A DNA stretch of 64,000 bases from Protaetiibacter sp. (GCA_030150265.1 JASLGG010000030.1:1-64000); one strand, 5' to 3'; numbered from the stretch's first letter, positions 15,283-24,955 are shown. Notes: generated from the sequence alone by a model not told the origin. Numbers and translations: made by a program.

Positions 15283-16527
15283 GTGAGCAAGCAGGACGGC
15301 AGCGGGCGCCAGGTCTCGGCGACCCCCGTCGACGACCCCGCCGCCCACATCATGCACGTCGACATGGACGCGTTCTACGCCTCCGTGGAGCTGCTCGACC
15401 GACCCGAGCTCGTCGGCAAGCCCGTGATCGTGGGCCACGCCTCGGCGCGGTCCGTCGTCACCGCCGCCACCTACGAGGCACGTCGCTACGGAGTCAACTC
15501 CGCGATGCCCATGGCGGTCGCGCTGCGCCGCTGCCCGCAGGCGATCGTGCTCGAGCCGCACTTCGAGCGCTACGCGCACTACTCGCGCCGCGTCATGCAG
15601 ATCCTCGGCGACGTGACGCCCCACGTCGAGCAGCTGAGCGTCGACGAGGCCTTCCTGGATGTCGCGGGCGCGCGTCGCCTGCTCGGCAGCTCGTGGCGCA
15701 TCGGCACCGAGCTCCGCGCCCGGGTGCACGCCGAGACGGGCCTGCACTGCTCCGCCGGGGCCGCGACCACCAAGTTCGTGGCGAAGCTCGCCTCCAGCCG
15801 GGCCAAGCCCGACGGGCTGCTCGTCATCCCCGAGGCGGGCACGCTCGACTTCCTGCATCCGCTGCCGGTCTCGGCGCTCTGGGGCGTCGGCGGCAAGAGC
15901 GAGGAGGTGCTCGTGCGCCTCGGGCTGCGCACCGTCGGCGACGTCGCCCATGCGCCCCTCGAGATGCTGCGCCGGGCGATCGGCGACGCCGGCGCGACCC
16001 GCCTGCACGAGCTGTCCTGGGGGCGTGACGCACGGGACGTCACCCCGGGGCGCGAGGAGAAGTCGATCGGCCACGAGACGACCTTCGAGACCGACCGCAC
16101 CGATCCGGGCGAGCTGCACCGCGTGCTGCTGCAGCTCGCCGACGGCGTCGGGCAGCGCCTGCGACGGGCGGGCGTGCTCGGGCGCACCGTGGCGATCAAG
16201 CTGCGCTTCGAGGACTTCACGACGATCTCGCGCTCGCGCACCCTCGCCGAGCCCACCCACCTCGGGCGCCGCATCTATGAGGCGGCCCGCGAGCTCTACG
16301 ACCAGGCGAACGGCGCCGGCCGGCCGGTACGGCTCATCGGGGTGCGCGCCGAGCAGCTCGTGGGGGAGGGCGCGAGCGCGCTCGGCCTGTGGGATGACGA
16401 CGAGGACTGGCGCGAGGCCGAGCAGACGGTCGACGCGATCGCGGAGCGTTTCGGTGCCGGCACCGTCCGGCCGGCGACGCTCCTGCGACCCGCCGTGGGC
16501 CGCCGCCTCGGCCACGGAGACGACTGA
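15283..16527 (+). CDS. dinB: DNA polymerase IV (Y-family translesion polymerase)
   Basis: A 414-residue Y-family polymerase. Metal-binding carboxylates are present in HVDMDAFYASVE (about residue 24) and SVDEAFLDV (about residue 113), so it is catalytically intact, unlike the ImuB homologue further on. A tandem helix-hairpin-helix region (PVSALWGVGGKSEEVLVRLG) and a little-finger domain follow. No beta-clamp-binding motif is obvious at the C-terminus. It should act at stalled forks together with the mutasome 8 kb away. Confidence 0.92.
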   Translation: MSKQDGSGRQVSATPVDDPAAHIMHVDMDAFYASVELLDRPELVGKPVIVGHASARSVVTAATYEARRYGVNSAMPMAVALRRCPQAIVLEPHFERYAHYSRRVMQILGDVTPHVEQLSVDEAFLDVAGARRLLGSSWRIGTELRARVHAETGLHCSAGAATTKFVAKLASSRAKPDGLLVIPEAGTLDFLHPLPVSALWGVGGKSEEVLVRLGLRTVGDVAHAPLEMLRRAIGDAGATRLHELSWGRDARDVTPGREEKSIGHETTFETDRTDPGELHRVLLQLADGVGQRLRRAGVLGRTVAIKLRFEDFTTISRSRTLAEPTHLGRRIYEAARELYDQANGAGRPVRLIGVRAEQLVGEGASALGLWDDDEDWREAEQTVDAIAERFGAGTVRPATLLRPAVGRRLGHGDD

Positions 16528-16579
16528 TGGGCAGCTGCGGTCCCGTCGGCCGGACGCGGCCCGACTACGCTTCTGTCAA

Positions 16580-18385
16580 GTGAGCGACGCATCCGGAGAG
16601 CGCGTGTTCCGCGCCACCGCGGCCGCCGAGCACCTCCCGCCGAGCTTCCCCGAACGCGCCGCCTGGGGCACCGCCGGCAAGCTGCGGGCCTGGCAGGAGG
16701 AGGCGCTCACCGCCTACTTCGATCCCGCCGTGAACCCCGCGAGCCGCCGCGACTTCCTGGTCTCCGCGACCCCGGGCGCCGGCAAGACGACCTTCGCGCT
16801 GCGTCTCGCATCCGAGCTCCTGCAACGCCGCGTCGTCGACCGGATCACCGTCGTCGCGCCGACCGAGCACCTCAAGGTGCAGTGGGCCGACGCCGCCCAC
16901 CGGGCCGGCATCCGCCTCGACCCCCGGTTCAGCAACCGGCACGGGCGCGAGGCACGGCAGTTCCACGGGGTCGTCGTGACCTATGCCCAGATCGCCGTGC
17001 GGGCGAGCCTGCACCGCGAGCTCACCAACTCGTCTCGCACCCTCGTGATCCTCGACGAGGTGCACCACGCGGGCGACGCGCTCAGCTGGGGCGACGCGGT
17101 GCGCGAGGCCTTCGAGGGCGCCGAGCGACGGCTGTCCCTCACGGGCACGCCGTTCCGCAGCGACACGGCGCCCATCCCGTTCGTGCAGTACGCCCGCGAT
17201 GAGCGCGGCATCCGGCTCTCGCAGACCGACTACGCCTACGGCTACGGCCGGGCGCTCCGCGACGGCGTCGTGCGCCCCGTGGTGTTCCTCAGCTACGCGG
17301 GCTCGATGCGCTGGCGCACCCGGGCGGGCGAGGAGATGGAGGCGGCGCTCGGCCAGGACGACACGCAGGACGTGACGGCGCAGGCCTGGCGCACGGCCCT
17401 CGACCCCGGGGGCGACTGGATGCCCGCGGTGCTCTCGGCCGCCGATCGGCGCCTGCGCGAGGTGCGCCAGCACATCCCCGACGCGGGAGGGCTCGTCATC
17501 GCGACCGACCAGGCGGCCGCGCGCGCCTACGCCACGATCCTCACCGAGCTCACCGGCACGCCTCCGACCGTCGTGCTCTCCGACGATCCGGGATCGGGGG
17601 AGCAGATCACCCGCTTCGCGGAGGGCACGCAGCGCTGGATGGTGGCGGTGCGGATGGTGTCGGAGGGAGTCGACGTGCCGCGGCTGTGCGTCGGGGTGTA
17701 CGCCACGAGCGCCTCGACGCCCCTCTACTTCGCCCAGGCGATCGGCCGGTTCGTGCGAGCCCGCCGACGCGGCGAGCTCGCGACCGTGTTCCTGCCGAGC
17801 GTGCCGGTGCTGCTGCGCCTCGGGGCCGAGCTCGAGCGCGAGCGCGACCATGCCCTCGACCGCGAGACGCCGGAGGATGCGCTTCTCGAGGACGCCCTCC
17901 TCGACGACGCCAACCGCCAGGAGGAGGCCTCGGCCGAGCTCGCCGACGAGTTCGAGTGGCAGGCGCTCGCCTCGATCGCCACCTTCGAGAAGGCGATGTT
18001 CGACGGGCAGGACTACGGCGCGCTCGCCACGCCCGGCAGCGCCGAGGAGTGGGACTTCATCGGCATCCCCGGCATCCTCGAGCCCGAGCAGGTGTCGGAG
18101 CTCCTCAAGCACCGCCAGCAGCGGCAGGCCCGGCGCGCCGAGGAGCGCCAGGAGGCGGGGGAGCCGGATGCCTCCCCGCAGGCCCTGCACCGCACCCTCG
18201 CCGAGCAGCGCCGGCTGCTCAACAGCCTCGTGAGCATCCACGCACGCGACACCGGTTCGACCCACGCGCAGGTGCACGCCGAGGTGCGGCGGATGTGCGG
18301 CGGCCCCGAGGTGGCGCGCGCGACCGTCGCCCAGCTGCAGGCGCGCATCGACCTGCTCAGGCGCCGCATCGGCTCCGCCTCGTAG
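16580..18385 (+). CDS. Superfamily 2 DEAD/DEAH-box helicase, SSL2/RadD-like
   Basis: A 601-residue helicase. Motifs in order: Q/N-terminal KLRAWQEEAL, Walker A ATPGAGKTTFA (about residue 64), motif II LDEVHHAG, motif III LTGTPFRSD, motif VI QAIGRFVRARRRGE. A charged C-terminal region (about 430-600) follows the helicase core. The start is GTG 16580, chosen by protein alignment of the N-terminal segment; a much earlier in-frame ATG lies inside dinB and is not credible. It lies 52 bases after dinB on the same strand, so a repair role is likely but not proven. Confidence 0.86.
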   Translation: MSDASGERVFRATAAAEHLPPSFPERAAWGTAGKLRAWQEEALTAYFDPAVNPASRRDFLVSATPGAGKTTFALRLASELLQRRVVDRITVVAPTEHLKVQWADAAHRAGIRLDPRFSNRHGREARQFHGVVVTYAQIAVRASLHRELTNSSRTLVILDEVHHAGDALSWGDAVREAFEGAERRLSLTGTPFRSDTAPIPFVQYARDERGIRLSQTDYAYGYGRALRDGVVRPVVFLSYAGSMRWRTRAGEEMEAALGQDDTQDVTAQAWRTALDPGGDWMPAVLSAADRRLREVRQHIPDAGGLVIATDQAAARAYATILTELTGTPPTVVLSDDPGSGEQITRFAEGTQRWMVAVRMVSEGVDVPRLCVGVYATSASTPLYFAQAIGRFVRARRRGELATVFLPSVPVLLRLGAELERERDHALDRETPEDALLEDALLDDANRQEEASAELADEFEWQALASIATFEKAMFDGQDYGALATPGSAEEWDFIGIPGILEPEQVSELLKHRQQRQARRAEERQEAGEPDASPQALHRTLAEQRRLLNSLVSIHARDTGSTHAQVHAEVRRMCGGPEVARATVAQLQARIDLLRRRIGSAS

Positions 18386-18401
18386 GGCCTCCCGCAGCCG
18401 G

Positions 18402-18407
18402 TAGCGT
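18402..18407 (+). promoter_or_regulatory. -10 element for the aminotransferase gene
   Basis: TAGCGT ends 6 bases before ATG 18414, and no Shine-Dalgarno is present, consistent with a leaderless mRNA. Confidence 0.6.
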
Positions 18408-18413
18408 TGAGGC

Positions 18414-19652
18414 ATGTCCCACACGCTCGAGAGCCTCCGCGCGGAGTACGACGCCCTGCGCGCCCGCGGGCTCTCCCTCGACCTCACCCGCGGCAAGCCC
18501 TCGGTCGCGCAGCTCGATCTCGCGAACGCGCTGCTCGACCTCGACCTCGGCGCCGACCACCGCGACGCCGCGGGCACCGACCTGCGCAACTACGGCGGTC
18601 CCGACGGTGTGCTCGAGCTGCGCGAGATCTTCGGCGAGCTGCTCGGCATCCCGGCCGCCCAGCTGCTCGCGGGCAACAACGCGAGCCTCCAGATCATGCA
18701 CGACGTCGTCGTGCACGCGCTGCTGCACGGGGTCGCGGGAGGCGAGCCGTGGGTCGGGCAGGACGTCGCCTTCCTGTGCCCCTCGCCCGGCTACGACCGG
18801 CACTTCGCGATCACCGAGTCCTTCGGCATCCGGATGATCCCGGTGCCCTACCTGGACGGCGGCACGCTCGACCTGGAGGCGATCGGCGACCACCTCGCCG
18901 ACCCCGCGGTGCGCGGCATGTGGCTCGTGCCGATGTACGCCAACCCGAACGGCTCCGTCGTCGACGAGGCGACGGCGCGCGCGCTCGTCGCTCTGCCGGC
19001 CGCCGCCCCCGATTTCCGCATCTTCTGGGACAACGCCTACGCGCTGCACCACCTGACGGAGCAGGAGCCCGCGCCGCTCGACATCCTGGGCCTCGCGGAG
19101 GCGGCGGGCAACCCCGACCGGGTGTTCGTGTTCGCCTCGACCTCGAAGATCACCCAGGCGGGCGCCGGCGTGTCGTTCTTCGGCTCGAGCCCCGCGAACG
19201 TGGCGTGGTACCGCAAGCACAGCTCGGTGCAGACGATCGGTCCCGACAAGCTGAACCAGCTGCGGCACGTGCGCTTCTTCGGCGACGCCGAGGGCGTGCG
19301 GGCGCACATGCGCGAGCATCGCGCGCTGCTCGCGCCGAAGTTCGCGCTCGTCGACCGCATCCTGGGCGAGAGGCTCACCGGTCACGCGAGCTGGACGAAG
19401 CCCGCGGGCGGCTACTTCGTGACGCTCGCGGCGCCCGACGGCACCGCCTCGCGCGCCGTCGAGCTCGCGAAGGAGGCCGGCATCGCGGTGACCCCGGCCG
19501 GGGCGGCGTTCCCGTACGGGGACGACCCGCGTGACAGCCTCATCCGCATCGCGCCGTCGATGCCGGCGGAGGCCGAGCTCGAGGTCGCCATCGAGGCGCT
19601 CGCGCTGTGCGTGCTGCTCGCCGAGGCGGAGCTCGAGGCACAGCCCGCCTGA
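18414..19652 (+). CDS. Aspartate aminotransferase, AspT (Rv3722c) type
   Basis: A 412-residue PLP-dependent aminotransferase. It matches the Rv3722c family in many places: LDLTRGKPSVAQLDLAN near the start, TDLRNYGGPDGVLELR, LLAGNNASLQIMHD, CPSPGYDRHFAITE, FWDNAYALHHLT and the PLP-lysine motif ASTSKITQAG. In M. tuberculosis this enzyme is the main aspartate aminotransferase, moving nitrogen from glutamate to oxaloacetate. The length agrees. It is convergent with dnaE2, with only 6 bases between the stops. Confidence 0.9.
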   Translation: MSHTLESLRAEYDALRARGLSLDLTRGKPSVAQLDLANALLDLDLGADHRDAAGTDLRNYGGPDGVLELREIFGELLGIPAAQLLAGNNASLQIMHDVVVHALLHGVAGGEPWVGQDVAFLCPSPGYDRHFAITESFGIRMIPVPYLDGGTLDLEAIGDHLADPAVRGMWLVPMYANPNGSVVDEATARALVALPAAAPDFRIFWDNAYALHHLTEQEPAPLDILGLAEAAGNPDRVFVFASTSKITQAGAGVSFFGSSPANVAWYRKHSSVQTIGPDKLNQLRHVRFFGDAEGVRAHMREHRALLAPKFALVDRILGERLTGHASWTKPAGGYFVTLAAPDGTASRAVELAKEAGIAVTPAGAAFPYGDDPRDSLIRIAPSMPAEAELEVAIEALALCVLLAEAELEAQPA

Positions 19653-19658
19653 GCCCGC

Positions 19659-22600
19659 TCACCGGAAGTCCCGCGAGCGGTGCGGCACGCCCGCCCGCAA
19701 CGGCTCGATGCCGTCCGCGAGCACGTTGCACACCCCCTCGGGGCTCCGCTCGAGCATGCCGCGCACGATCACGGCGGGCTCGTCACGGGCGACCCTCCGA
19801 TGCCGCGCCCAGAACCCCGCCCCGCAGATGACGTTGACGAGGCCGGTCTCGTCCTCGAGGTTCATGAAGGTGATCCCGGACGCCGTGGCGGGCCGCTGCC
19901 GATGCGTCACGAGCCCCGCGACCTCGATCCGCCGTCCGCTCTCGGCGCTGCGCAGCTCACGCGAGGTGAGCACACCGCGCCCGGCGAGCCTCGACCGCAG
20001 GTGCCGGATGGGGTGGTCGCCGGGCGAGATCCCGGTGGCCCACAGATCGGCGGCGAGCGCCTCGAAGGCCGTCGGATCGGTGAACAGCGGAGGCTGTACG
20101 GCGACGACCGTGCCGGGGAGGAACTCGGCGCGGTCCTGAGCGGCCGCGCCCGCCCGCCAGAGTGCCTCGCGCGTGCCGATCCCGAGCGGCTCGAAGGCTC
20201 CCGCGGTGGCGAGCGCCTCGAGCTGCGCGGTCGTGAGACCGACCCGGCGCACGAGGTCCTGCATGTCGCGGAACGGACCCTCGCCCTCGCGTGACGCCAC
20301 GATGCGCGCCGCGAGCGGGGCCCCGATGCCGCGGACGGATGCCAGGCCGAGCCGCACCGCGACGCCGCCGTCGCGCCGGTGGGCCGTGGCGGCGTCCGGC
20401 GCATCCGGGTCGAACGCCATGGGGGCGGGGTGCCGCTGCACGAGGCAGGAGTCCCTGCCTGTCGACGCCGGCGGCATCCCCTCGGTCAGGGGCTCAAGCC
20501 GCACATCCGCCGCCGACCGCAGGATGTCGGGACGGCGCACCTCGACGCCGTGACGCTCGGCATCCGCGGTGAGGGAGGCGGGGGAGTAGAAGCCCATCGG
20601 CTGGGCACGCAGCAGCCCGGCGAGGAACGCTGCGGGATAGTGCAGCTTGATCCAGGAGCTCGCGTAGACGAGCAGGGCGAAGCTCAGCGAGTGGCTCTCG
20701 GCGAAGCCGAAGTTCGCGAAGGCCTGGATCTTCGCGTAGATGTCGTCGGCCACGGCTCCCGTGAGACCATTCGACGCCATCCCGGCGTAGAGCTTGCCGC
20801 GCAGGCTGTCGATGCGCTCGAGGCCGCGCTTGGAGCCCATCGAGCGCCGCAGCAGGTCGGCGTCCTCGCCGGTGCACTCGCCGACCGCCATCGCCATCTG
20901 CATGAGCTGCTCCTGGAACACCGGAACCCCCAGGGTGCGCTCGAGCACCGGCTCGAGCTTCGGATGCAGGTACTCGATCGTCTCCTTCCCGAGCTTGCGG
21001 CGCACGAAGGGGTGCACGGCGCCGCCCTGGATGGGACCGGGCCGGACGAGCGCGATCTGGATGACGAGGTCGTAGAACCGTCGTGGCTGCAGCCGCGGCA
21101 GCAGCCCCATCTGAGCCCGCGACTCCACCTGGAACACCCCGATCGAGTCGGCGCGGCACAGCATGTCGTAGACCGCCGCCTCCTCCTTCGGGATCGTGTC
21201 GAGGGTCCACTCCTCACCCGTCGCCTCGCGAATGAGGTCGAGGCAGTGCTGGAGCGCCGCGAGCATCCCGAGACCCAGCAGATCGAACTTCACGAGCCCC
21301 ATCCAGGCGGCGTCGTCCTTGTCCCACTGGATGATGGTGCGGTCCTTCATGCGCGCGTGCTCGATGGGCACGACCTCGCCGATCGGCCGGTCGGTGAGCA
21401 CCATGCCGCCCGAGTGGATGCCAAGGTGCCGGGGCGCCTTCAGCAGCTCGGCGGCGAGGGCCAGCACGGGGCCGGGGATGCCGGTGTCGGCGGTCGCCGT
21501 CTCGTCGAGGGTCCAGGAGTGGTGATCGACCCGCTTCGACCAGGCATCCTGCTGGCCCGGGCTGTGACCGAGCGCCTTCGCCATGTCGCGCACGGCGTTC
21601 TTGGGGCGGTACTGGATGACGGTCGCCACCTGGGCGGCCCGCTCCCGTCCGTACCGCTCGTAGACCCACTGGATGACCTCCTCGCGGCGATCGGAGTCGA
21701 AGTCGACGTCGATGTCGGGCTCCTCCTCGCGCATGCTCGACAGGAAGCGCTCGAACGGCAGCTTGTAGAGGATCGCGTCGACCGCCGTGATGCCGAGCAG
21801 GTAGCAGACGGCGGAGCTCGCGGCGGAGCCGCGCCCCTGGCACAGGATGCCCCGGCTCTTCGCGAACTCGACGATCTCGTGCACGATGAGGAAGTAGCCG
21901 GGGAAGTCCTTCTGCTCGATGACCGCGAGCTCGGCCTCGATGCGTGCCCGCCCCGCCGCGTCGAGATCGGGGTAGCGGGAGGGCACCCCCGCCCAGACGA
22001 GCTCCCGCAGATACGACATCGGTGTGTGCCCCGCGGGGACCTCGGTGCGCGGCAGGGCGGGCTTGGCGCGCTTGAGCGGGAAGGCGAGCTCGGCGGCCAG
22101 CTCGAGCCCGTGCTCGATCGCCCCCGGATACCGTGCGAACCGGGCGCGCATCTCCCGTCCCGAGCGGAGGTGGGCGGCACCCGTGACCGGCAGCCAGCCG
22201 TCGAGCTCGTCGAGGCTGCGCCGGGCCCGCACAGCCGCGACGGCGGCGGCGAGGTGCCTGCGGTCGGGGGTCGCGTAGTGCACGTTGCCCGTCGCGAGCA
22301 CCGGGAGCCCGCGCGCGGCGGCGAGGGCCGCGAGCACGTCGTTGCGGTCGCTGTCGAGGGGGTGCCCGTGGTCGATGAGCTCGACGTGCACGACGTCGCG
22401 CCCGAACAGGGTGACGAGCTCGTCGAGGGCGCGACCCGCCGCATCCGGCCCGTCTGCCTCGAGCGCCTGCCGCACCGCGCCCTTGCGGCATCCGGTGAGC
22501 ACCGCCCAGTGCCCCTCGGCGCGCGCCGCGAGCTCGGCGAGATCGTAGACGGGCCGGCCCTTCTCGCCGCCGCGCAGGTTCGCCGCGGTCATCGCGGAGG

Positions 22601-23060
22601 CGAGACGGTGATATCCCTCGGGGCCGCGGGCGAGCACGACGAGGTGGGTGCCCGCGGGATCGGGCTCGCCGTTCTGCGGGCCGTCGAGGCCGAGCGAGAG
22701 CTCGGCGCCGAAGATCGTCGCGACGTGCGAGGCCTCGGCCGCCTCGGCGAAGTGCACGAGTCCCGCGAAGGTGTCGTGGTCGACGATCGCGAGGGCGCTG
22801 AGCCCCAGTCGCTCGGCCTCCTCGAGCAGCTCCTCGGGCGAGGAGGCGCCGTCGAGGAAGCTGAAGCTCGAGTGCGCGTGCAGCTCGGCGTAGGGGAGCG
22901 GGTCCTTCTCCCGCTCGATGACGGGAGGCACGTACGGTCCGCGCTTGCGCGAGTAGGCAGGACCGTCGCCCCCGTCGTGGCCCTCGTCCTGCTCCGGACG
23001 ACGACCCGAGAGGGTGCGTTCGAACTCGCGCCAGGGGATGGCGGGGTTGTTCCAGCCCAT
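19659..23060 (-). CDS. dnaE2: Error-prone DNA polymerase III alpha, DnaE2
   Basis: A 1,133-residue C-family polymerase, the catalytic part of the damage-induced mutasome. It begins MGWNNPAIPWREFERTLSGR, a start typical of DnaE2; ATG 23060 is 16 bases after the imuB stop. A PHP domain opens with YAELHAHSSFSFLDGAS (about residue 68). The palm has GRGSAASSAVCYLLG and the catalytic PDIDVDFDSDRRE, followed by VPVFQEQLMQMAM and a C-terminal OB-like region. It needs ImuB to reach the clamp. An in-frame start at 23174 would run into imuB and is rejected. Confidence 0.95.
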   Translation of the reverse strand: MGWNNPAIPWREFERTLSGRRPEQDEGHDGGDGPAYSRKRGPYVPPVIEREKDPLPYAELHAHSSFSFLDGASSPEELLEEAERLGLSALAIVDHDTFAGLVHFAEAAEASHVATIFGAELSLGLDGPQNGEPDPAGTHLVVLARGPEGYHRLASAMTAANLRGGEKGRPVYDLAELAARAEGHWAVLTGCRKGAVRQALEADGPDAAGRALDELVTLFGRDVVHVELIDHGHPLDSDRNDVLAALAAARGLPVLATGNVHYATPDRRHLAAAVAAVRARRSLDELDGWLPVTGAAHLRSGREMRARFARYPGAIEHGLELAAELAFPLKRAKPALPRTEVPAGHTPMSYLRELVWAGVPSRYPDLDAAGRARIEAELAVIEQKDFPGYFLIVHEIVEFAKSRGILCQGRGSAASSAVCYLLGITAVDAILYKLPFERFLSSMREEEPDIDVDFDSDRREEVIQWVYERYGRERAAQVATVIQYRPKNAVRDMAKALGHSPGQQDAWSKRVDHHSWTLDETATADTGIPGPVLALAAELLKAPRHLGIHSGGMVLTDRPIGEVVPIEHARMKDRTIIQWDKDDAAWMGLVKFDLLGLGMLAALQHCLDLIREATGEEWTLDTIPKEEAAVYDMLCRADSIGVFQVESRAQMGLLPRLQPRRFYDLVIQIALVRPGPIQGGAVHPFVRRKLGKETIEYLHPKLEPVLERTLGVPVFQEQLMQMAMAVGECTGEDADLLRRSMGSKRGLERIDSLRGKLYAGMASNGLTGAVADDIYAKIQAFANFGFAESHSLSFALLVYASSWIKLHYPAAFLAGLLRAQPMGFYSPASLTADAERHGVEVRRPDILRSAADVRLEPLTEGMPPASTGRDSCLVQRHPAPMAFDPDAPDAATAHRRDGGVAVRLGLASVRGIGAPLAARIVASREGEGPFRDMQDLVRRVGLTTAQLEALATAGAFEPLGIGTREALWRAGAAAQDRAEFLPGTVVAVQPPLFTDPTAFEALAADLWATGISPGDHPIRHLRSRLAGRGVLTSRELRSAESGRRIEVAGLVTHRQRPATASGITFMNLEDETGLVNVICGAGFWARHRRVARDEPAVIVRGMLERSPEGVCNVLADGIEPLRAGVPHRSRDFR

Positions 23061-23076
23061 CAGTCGGCTCTGCCCA

Positions 23077-24615
23077 TCAGTCGTACTTGCCCTCGGCCCA
23101 CCAGCCCCCGCCGTCGCGCACGAGCAGCCAGGCGCATCCGCTCGTGTCGACCGCCTGCACGCGATGCACGGCACGAGCGGTGCCCGGGTCCCACCAGCGC
23201 TCGTCGAGGGGCCAGGGGCCCGCCCAGGCGCTCAGCTCGCGCCGAGCACCGCCATGCGCGACGATGACGGCCGGTGCGGCGCTCATCGCCCCGCGCTCGT
23301 CGATCGTGACGTCGCGCCCCCGCGCGTCTTCGACGCGGAGCGGGCGCGGCACCTCGTAGACCGTCGACGGGGGCGGGTCGGGGAGGGCGCCGGGCCACGG
23401 CCGGTTCCGCTCGCGGGGCAGCAGCGGGCGATCGCCCCAGGGCGCGAGCGCCTGCCGCTCCGCCGGACTGCGGCCGCCGGCCAGATGCGGGATGAGCACG
23501 CCGCGGTGCCCCACCATGCCCTGCACGCGCGAGAGCGCCGAGTGCACGCGCTCCCCGGGGCCGTTGCCCCAGAGCCCGCCCTCGTGGACGTGCACGGGGT
23601 CGACGGCGTCAGGCGAGATCCGCACCCGCGCGACGGGGGAGTGGAGTGCCTCGGTCGCCTGCAGCTGCCAGCGCACCCGGTCCACGAGCTCGGCGGGGGA
23701 GAAGGAGCGCGGATGCAGCCACACCCGCTCGTCGACCTCACCCTCCGCGCCCGCGAACTCGATGCGCACCGCGGTGCAGACGAGGCGCTCGCCGAGCAGG
23801 GCGCGCACGAAGTCGTCGCACGCGGCGCGCGCCCCGAAGGCGACCTCGTCGACGCGCTCCACGGGCGGCTCGAAGTCGATCACGGCGTCGATGTCGCGCG
23901 GCGGGATGCGCGGGGTCGCGGGCCGCGGATCCCGCCCTCGGGCGAGCGCGTGCAGCCGCGCCCCGAGCGGGCCGAAGCGGTCGGCGACGGCCTCCTCGTC
24001 GAGCGACGCGAAGTCGCCGAGGGTGCGGATGCCGAGTCTCGGCAGGAGCGCGGCGAGCTCGGGGTCGCCGAGGGCGACGACGGGGAAGGGTGCAAGGAAG
24101 CCCGCTGTCTCAGCGGACAGCACGATGCGCACCGCACCCGGCTCGCCCCCCGCCGCACGTGCGGCGAGCTCGGCGGCGAAGAGCCCTTCGGCGACGCCGA
24201 TCCGGGCCTCGGCCGCCCCCTGGCCGGCGGCGATGCCCGCGACCGCACGGGCCGCGGCACGCTCGCCCCCGTAGTAGCGGGCGGGGCCCCGGGACCGGAT
24301 CGCCGCGACGCCCGGGCGCAGCGGATGCCACCCCGGCAGCGCCTGCTCGAGCGCCGCCAGCACCGGCTCGAAGGCGCGGGCCGCCGCACCCGGCTCCTCC
24401 CGCTCGATCCGCAGCTCGGGGCATCGCCCCTGCGCCTCGCGCTGGCGCATTCCCGGACGCACCCCGGATGCCGTGGCGGCGGGGGAGCAGCTCGCGACGA
24501 GCCCGGCGTCGACGAGAGCCAGCGGGGCGCCCTCGGGGATCCGGCTCGCGCGAGCATGGACGCGCACGGCCCAGTGGGGGACGTGCAGCACGAGCAGTCG
24601 CGGGGAGGCGGGCAT
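23077..24615 (-). CDS. imuB: ImuB, inactive Y-family polymerase adaptor of the mutasome
   Basis: A 512-residue Y-family homologue. The first beta strand reads LVLHVPHWAVRVHA, where active polymerases have an Asp-Met-Asp, and no SxDE motif is seen, so the polymerase site is missing as expected of ImuB. The fingers/little-finger layout (RIGVAEGLFAAELAA, LPRLGIRTLGDFASL) is kept. The C-terminal 200 residues include a DNA/partner-binding part ending AHRVQAVDTSGCAWL-like. ImuB carries the clamp-binding role for DnaE2. It lies between a DUF1905 gene and dnaE2, behind a LexA-type box. Confidence 0.93.
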   Translation of the reverse strand: MPASPRLLVLHVPHWAVRVHARASRIPEGAPLALVDAGLVASCSPAATASGVRPGMRQREAQGRCPELRIEREEPGAAARAFEPVLAALEQALPGWHPLRPGVAAIRSRGPARYYGGERAAARAVAGIAAGQGAAEARIGVAEGLFAAELAARAAGGEPGAVRIVLSAETAGFLAPFPVVALGDPELAALLPRLGIRTLGDFASLDEEAVADRFGPLGARLHALARGRDPRPATPRIPPRDIDAVIDFEPPVERVDEVAFGARAACDDFVRALLGERLVCTAVRIEFAGAEGEVDERVWLHPRSFSPAELVDRVRWQLQATEALHSPVARVRISPDAVDPVHVHEGGLWGNGPGERVHSALSRVQGMVGHRGVLIPHLAGGRSPAERQALAPWGDRPLLPRERNRPWPGALPDPPPSTVYEVPRPLRVEDARGRDVTIDERGAMSAAPAVIVAHGGARRELSAWAGPWPLDERWWDPGTARAVHRVQAVDTSGCAWLLVRDGGGWWAEGKYD

Positions 24616-24624
24616 GCTCCAGTT

Positions 24625-24640
24625 TCGAACATGTATTCGA
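24625..24640 (-). promoter_or_regulatory. LexA-type SOS box in front of imuB
   Basis: TCGAACATGTATTCGA, read on the plus strand, matches the actinobacterial/Gram-positive LexA consensus TCGAAC-N4-GTTCGA with one mismatch. Its edge is 9 bases before the imuB ATG. On the minus strand a TTGACA (24649-24644) just upstream can serve as -35, so LexA would cover the core promoter. This gives imuB-dnaE2 its own damage-induced promoter. Confidence 0.85.
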
Positions 24641-24653
24641 AACTGTCAACGCG

Positions 24654-24947
24654 TCAGACGAGCTCCACCTCGACCGCGACCCGCTCGCCCCACTCGACGC
24701 CCTCGGCCCGCCGCACCCGGGCGTTGAGGGCGAGGCTGTAGACACCGGAGGCGTCGGGGAACACCGAGGTCGACCACGAGGTGCGCCCGATCCGCGCCAC
24801 GACCTTGACCGCGCCGAACCCCGTTCGCGGGAGCCCGGCGGCTCGCTCCCGGATCTCCCGGGAGGCCTCAACCGGCAGGTCGACCAGGAACCAGTCGTCG
24901 CGGCGGGCGCTCCAGCGCTGCACCTCGGCCTCGAAGCGGTATCGCAT
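24654..24947 (-). CDS. DUF1905 domain protein inside the mutasome operon
   Basis: A 97-residue protein of the DUF1905 family, a small beta-barrel domain of unknown function. Recognisable parts are MRYRFEAEVQRW, WFLVDLPVEASREIRE, GFGAVKVVARIGRTSWSTSVFP and YSLALNARVRRAEGVEWGE. The start at 24947 is 8 bases after the imuA stop, so it is translated from the imuA message; 38 bases with the imuB SOS box follow. The basic, strand-rich fold could bind nucleic acid or a protein, but that is inference. It is not one of the three known mutasome parts. Confidence 0.8.
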   Translation of the reverse strand: MRYRFEAEVQRWSARRDDWFLVDLPVEASREIRERAAGLPRTGFGAVKVVARIGRTSWSTSVFPDASGVYSLALNARVRRAEGVEWGERVAVEVELV

Positions 24948-24955
24948 GCATCCAG

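Noticed and set aside
12645..15365. A minus-strand open frame of 906 codons over the carboxypeptidase and SGNH genes
   Set aside because: It is a shadow of genes with clear motifs in other frames.
23061..23174. Longer start for dnaE2
   Set aside because: It would overlap imuB by almost 100 bases and adds residues not found in DnaE2, while MGWNNP at 23060 matches the family start.
20379..23267. A plus-strand open frame of 962 codons opposite dnaE2
   Set aside because: It is the antisense of a well-supported gene, is rich in Gly, Arg and His, and has no recognisable domain or start signal.
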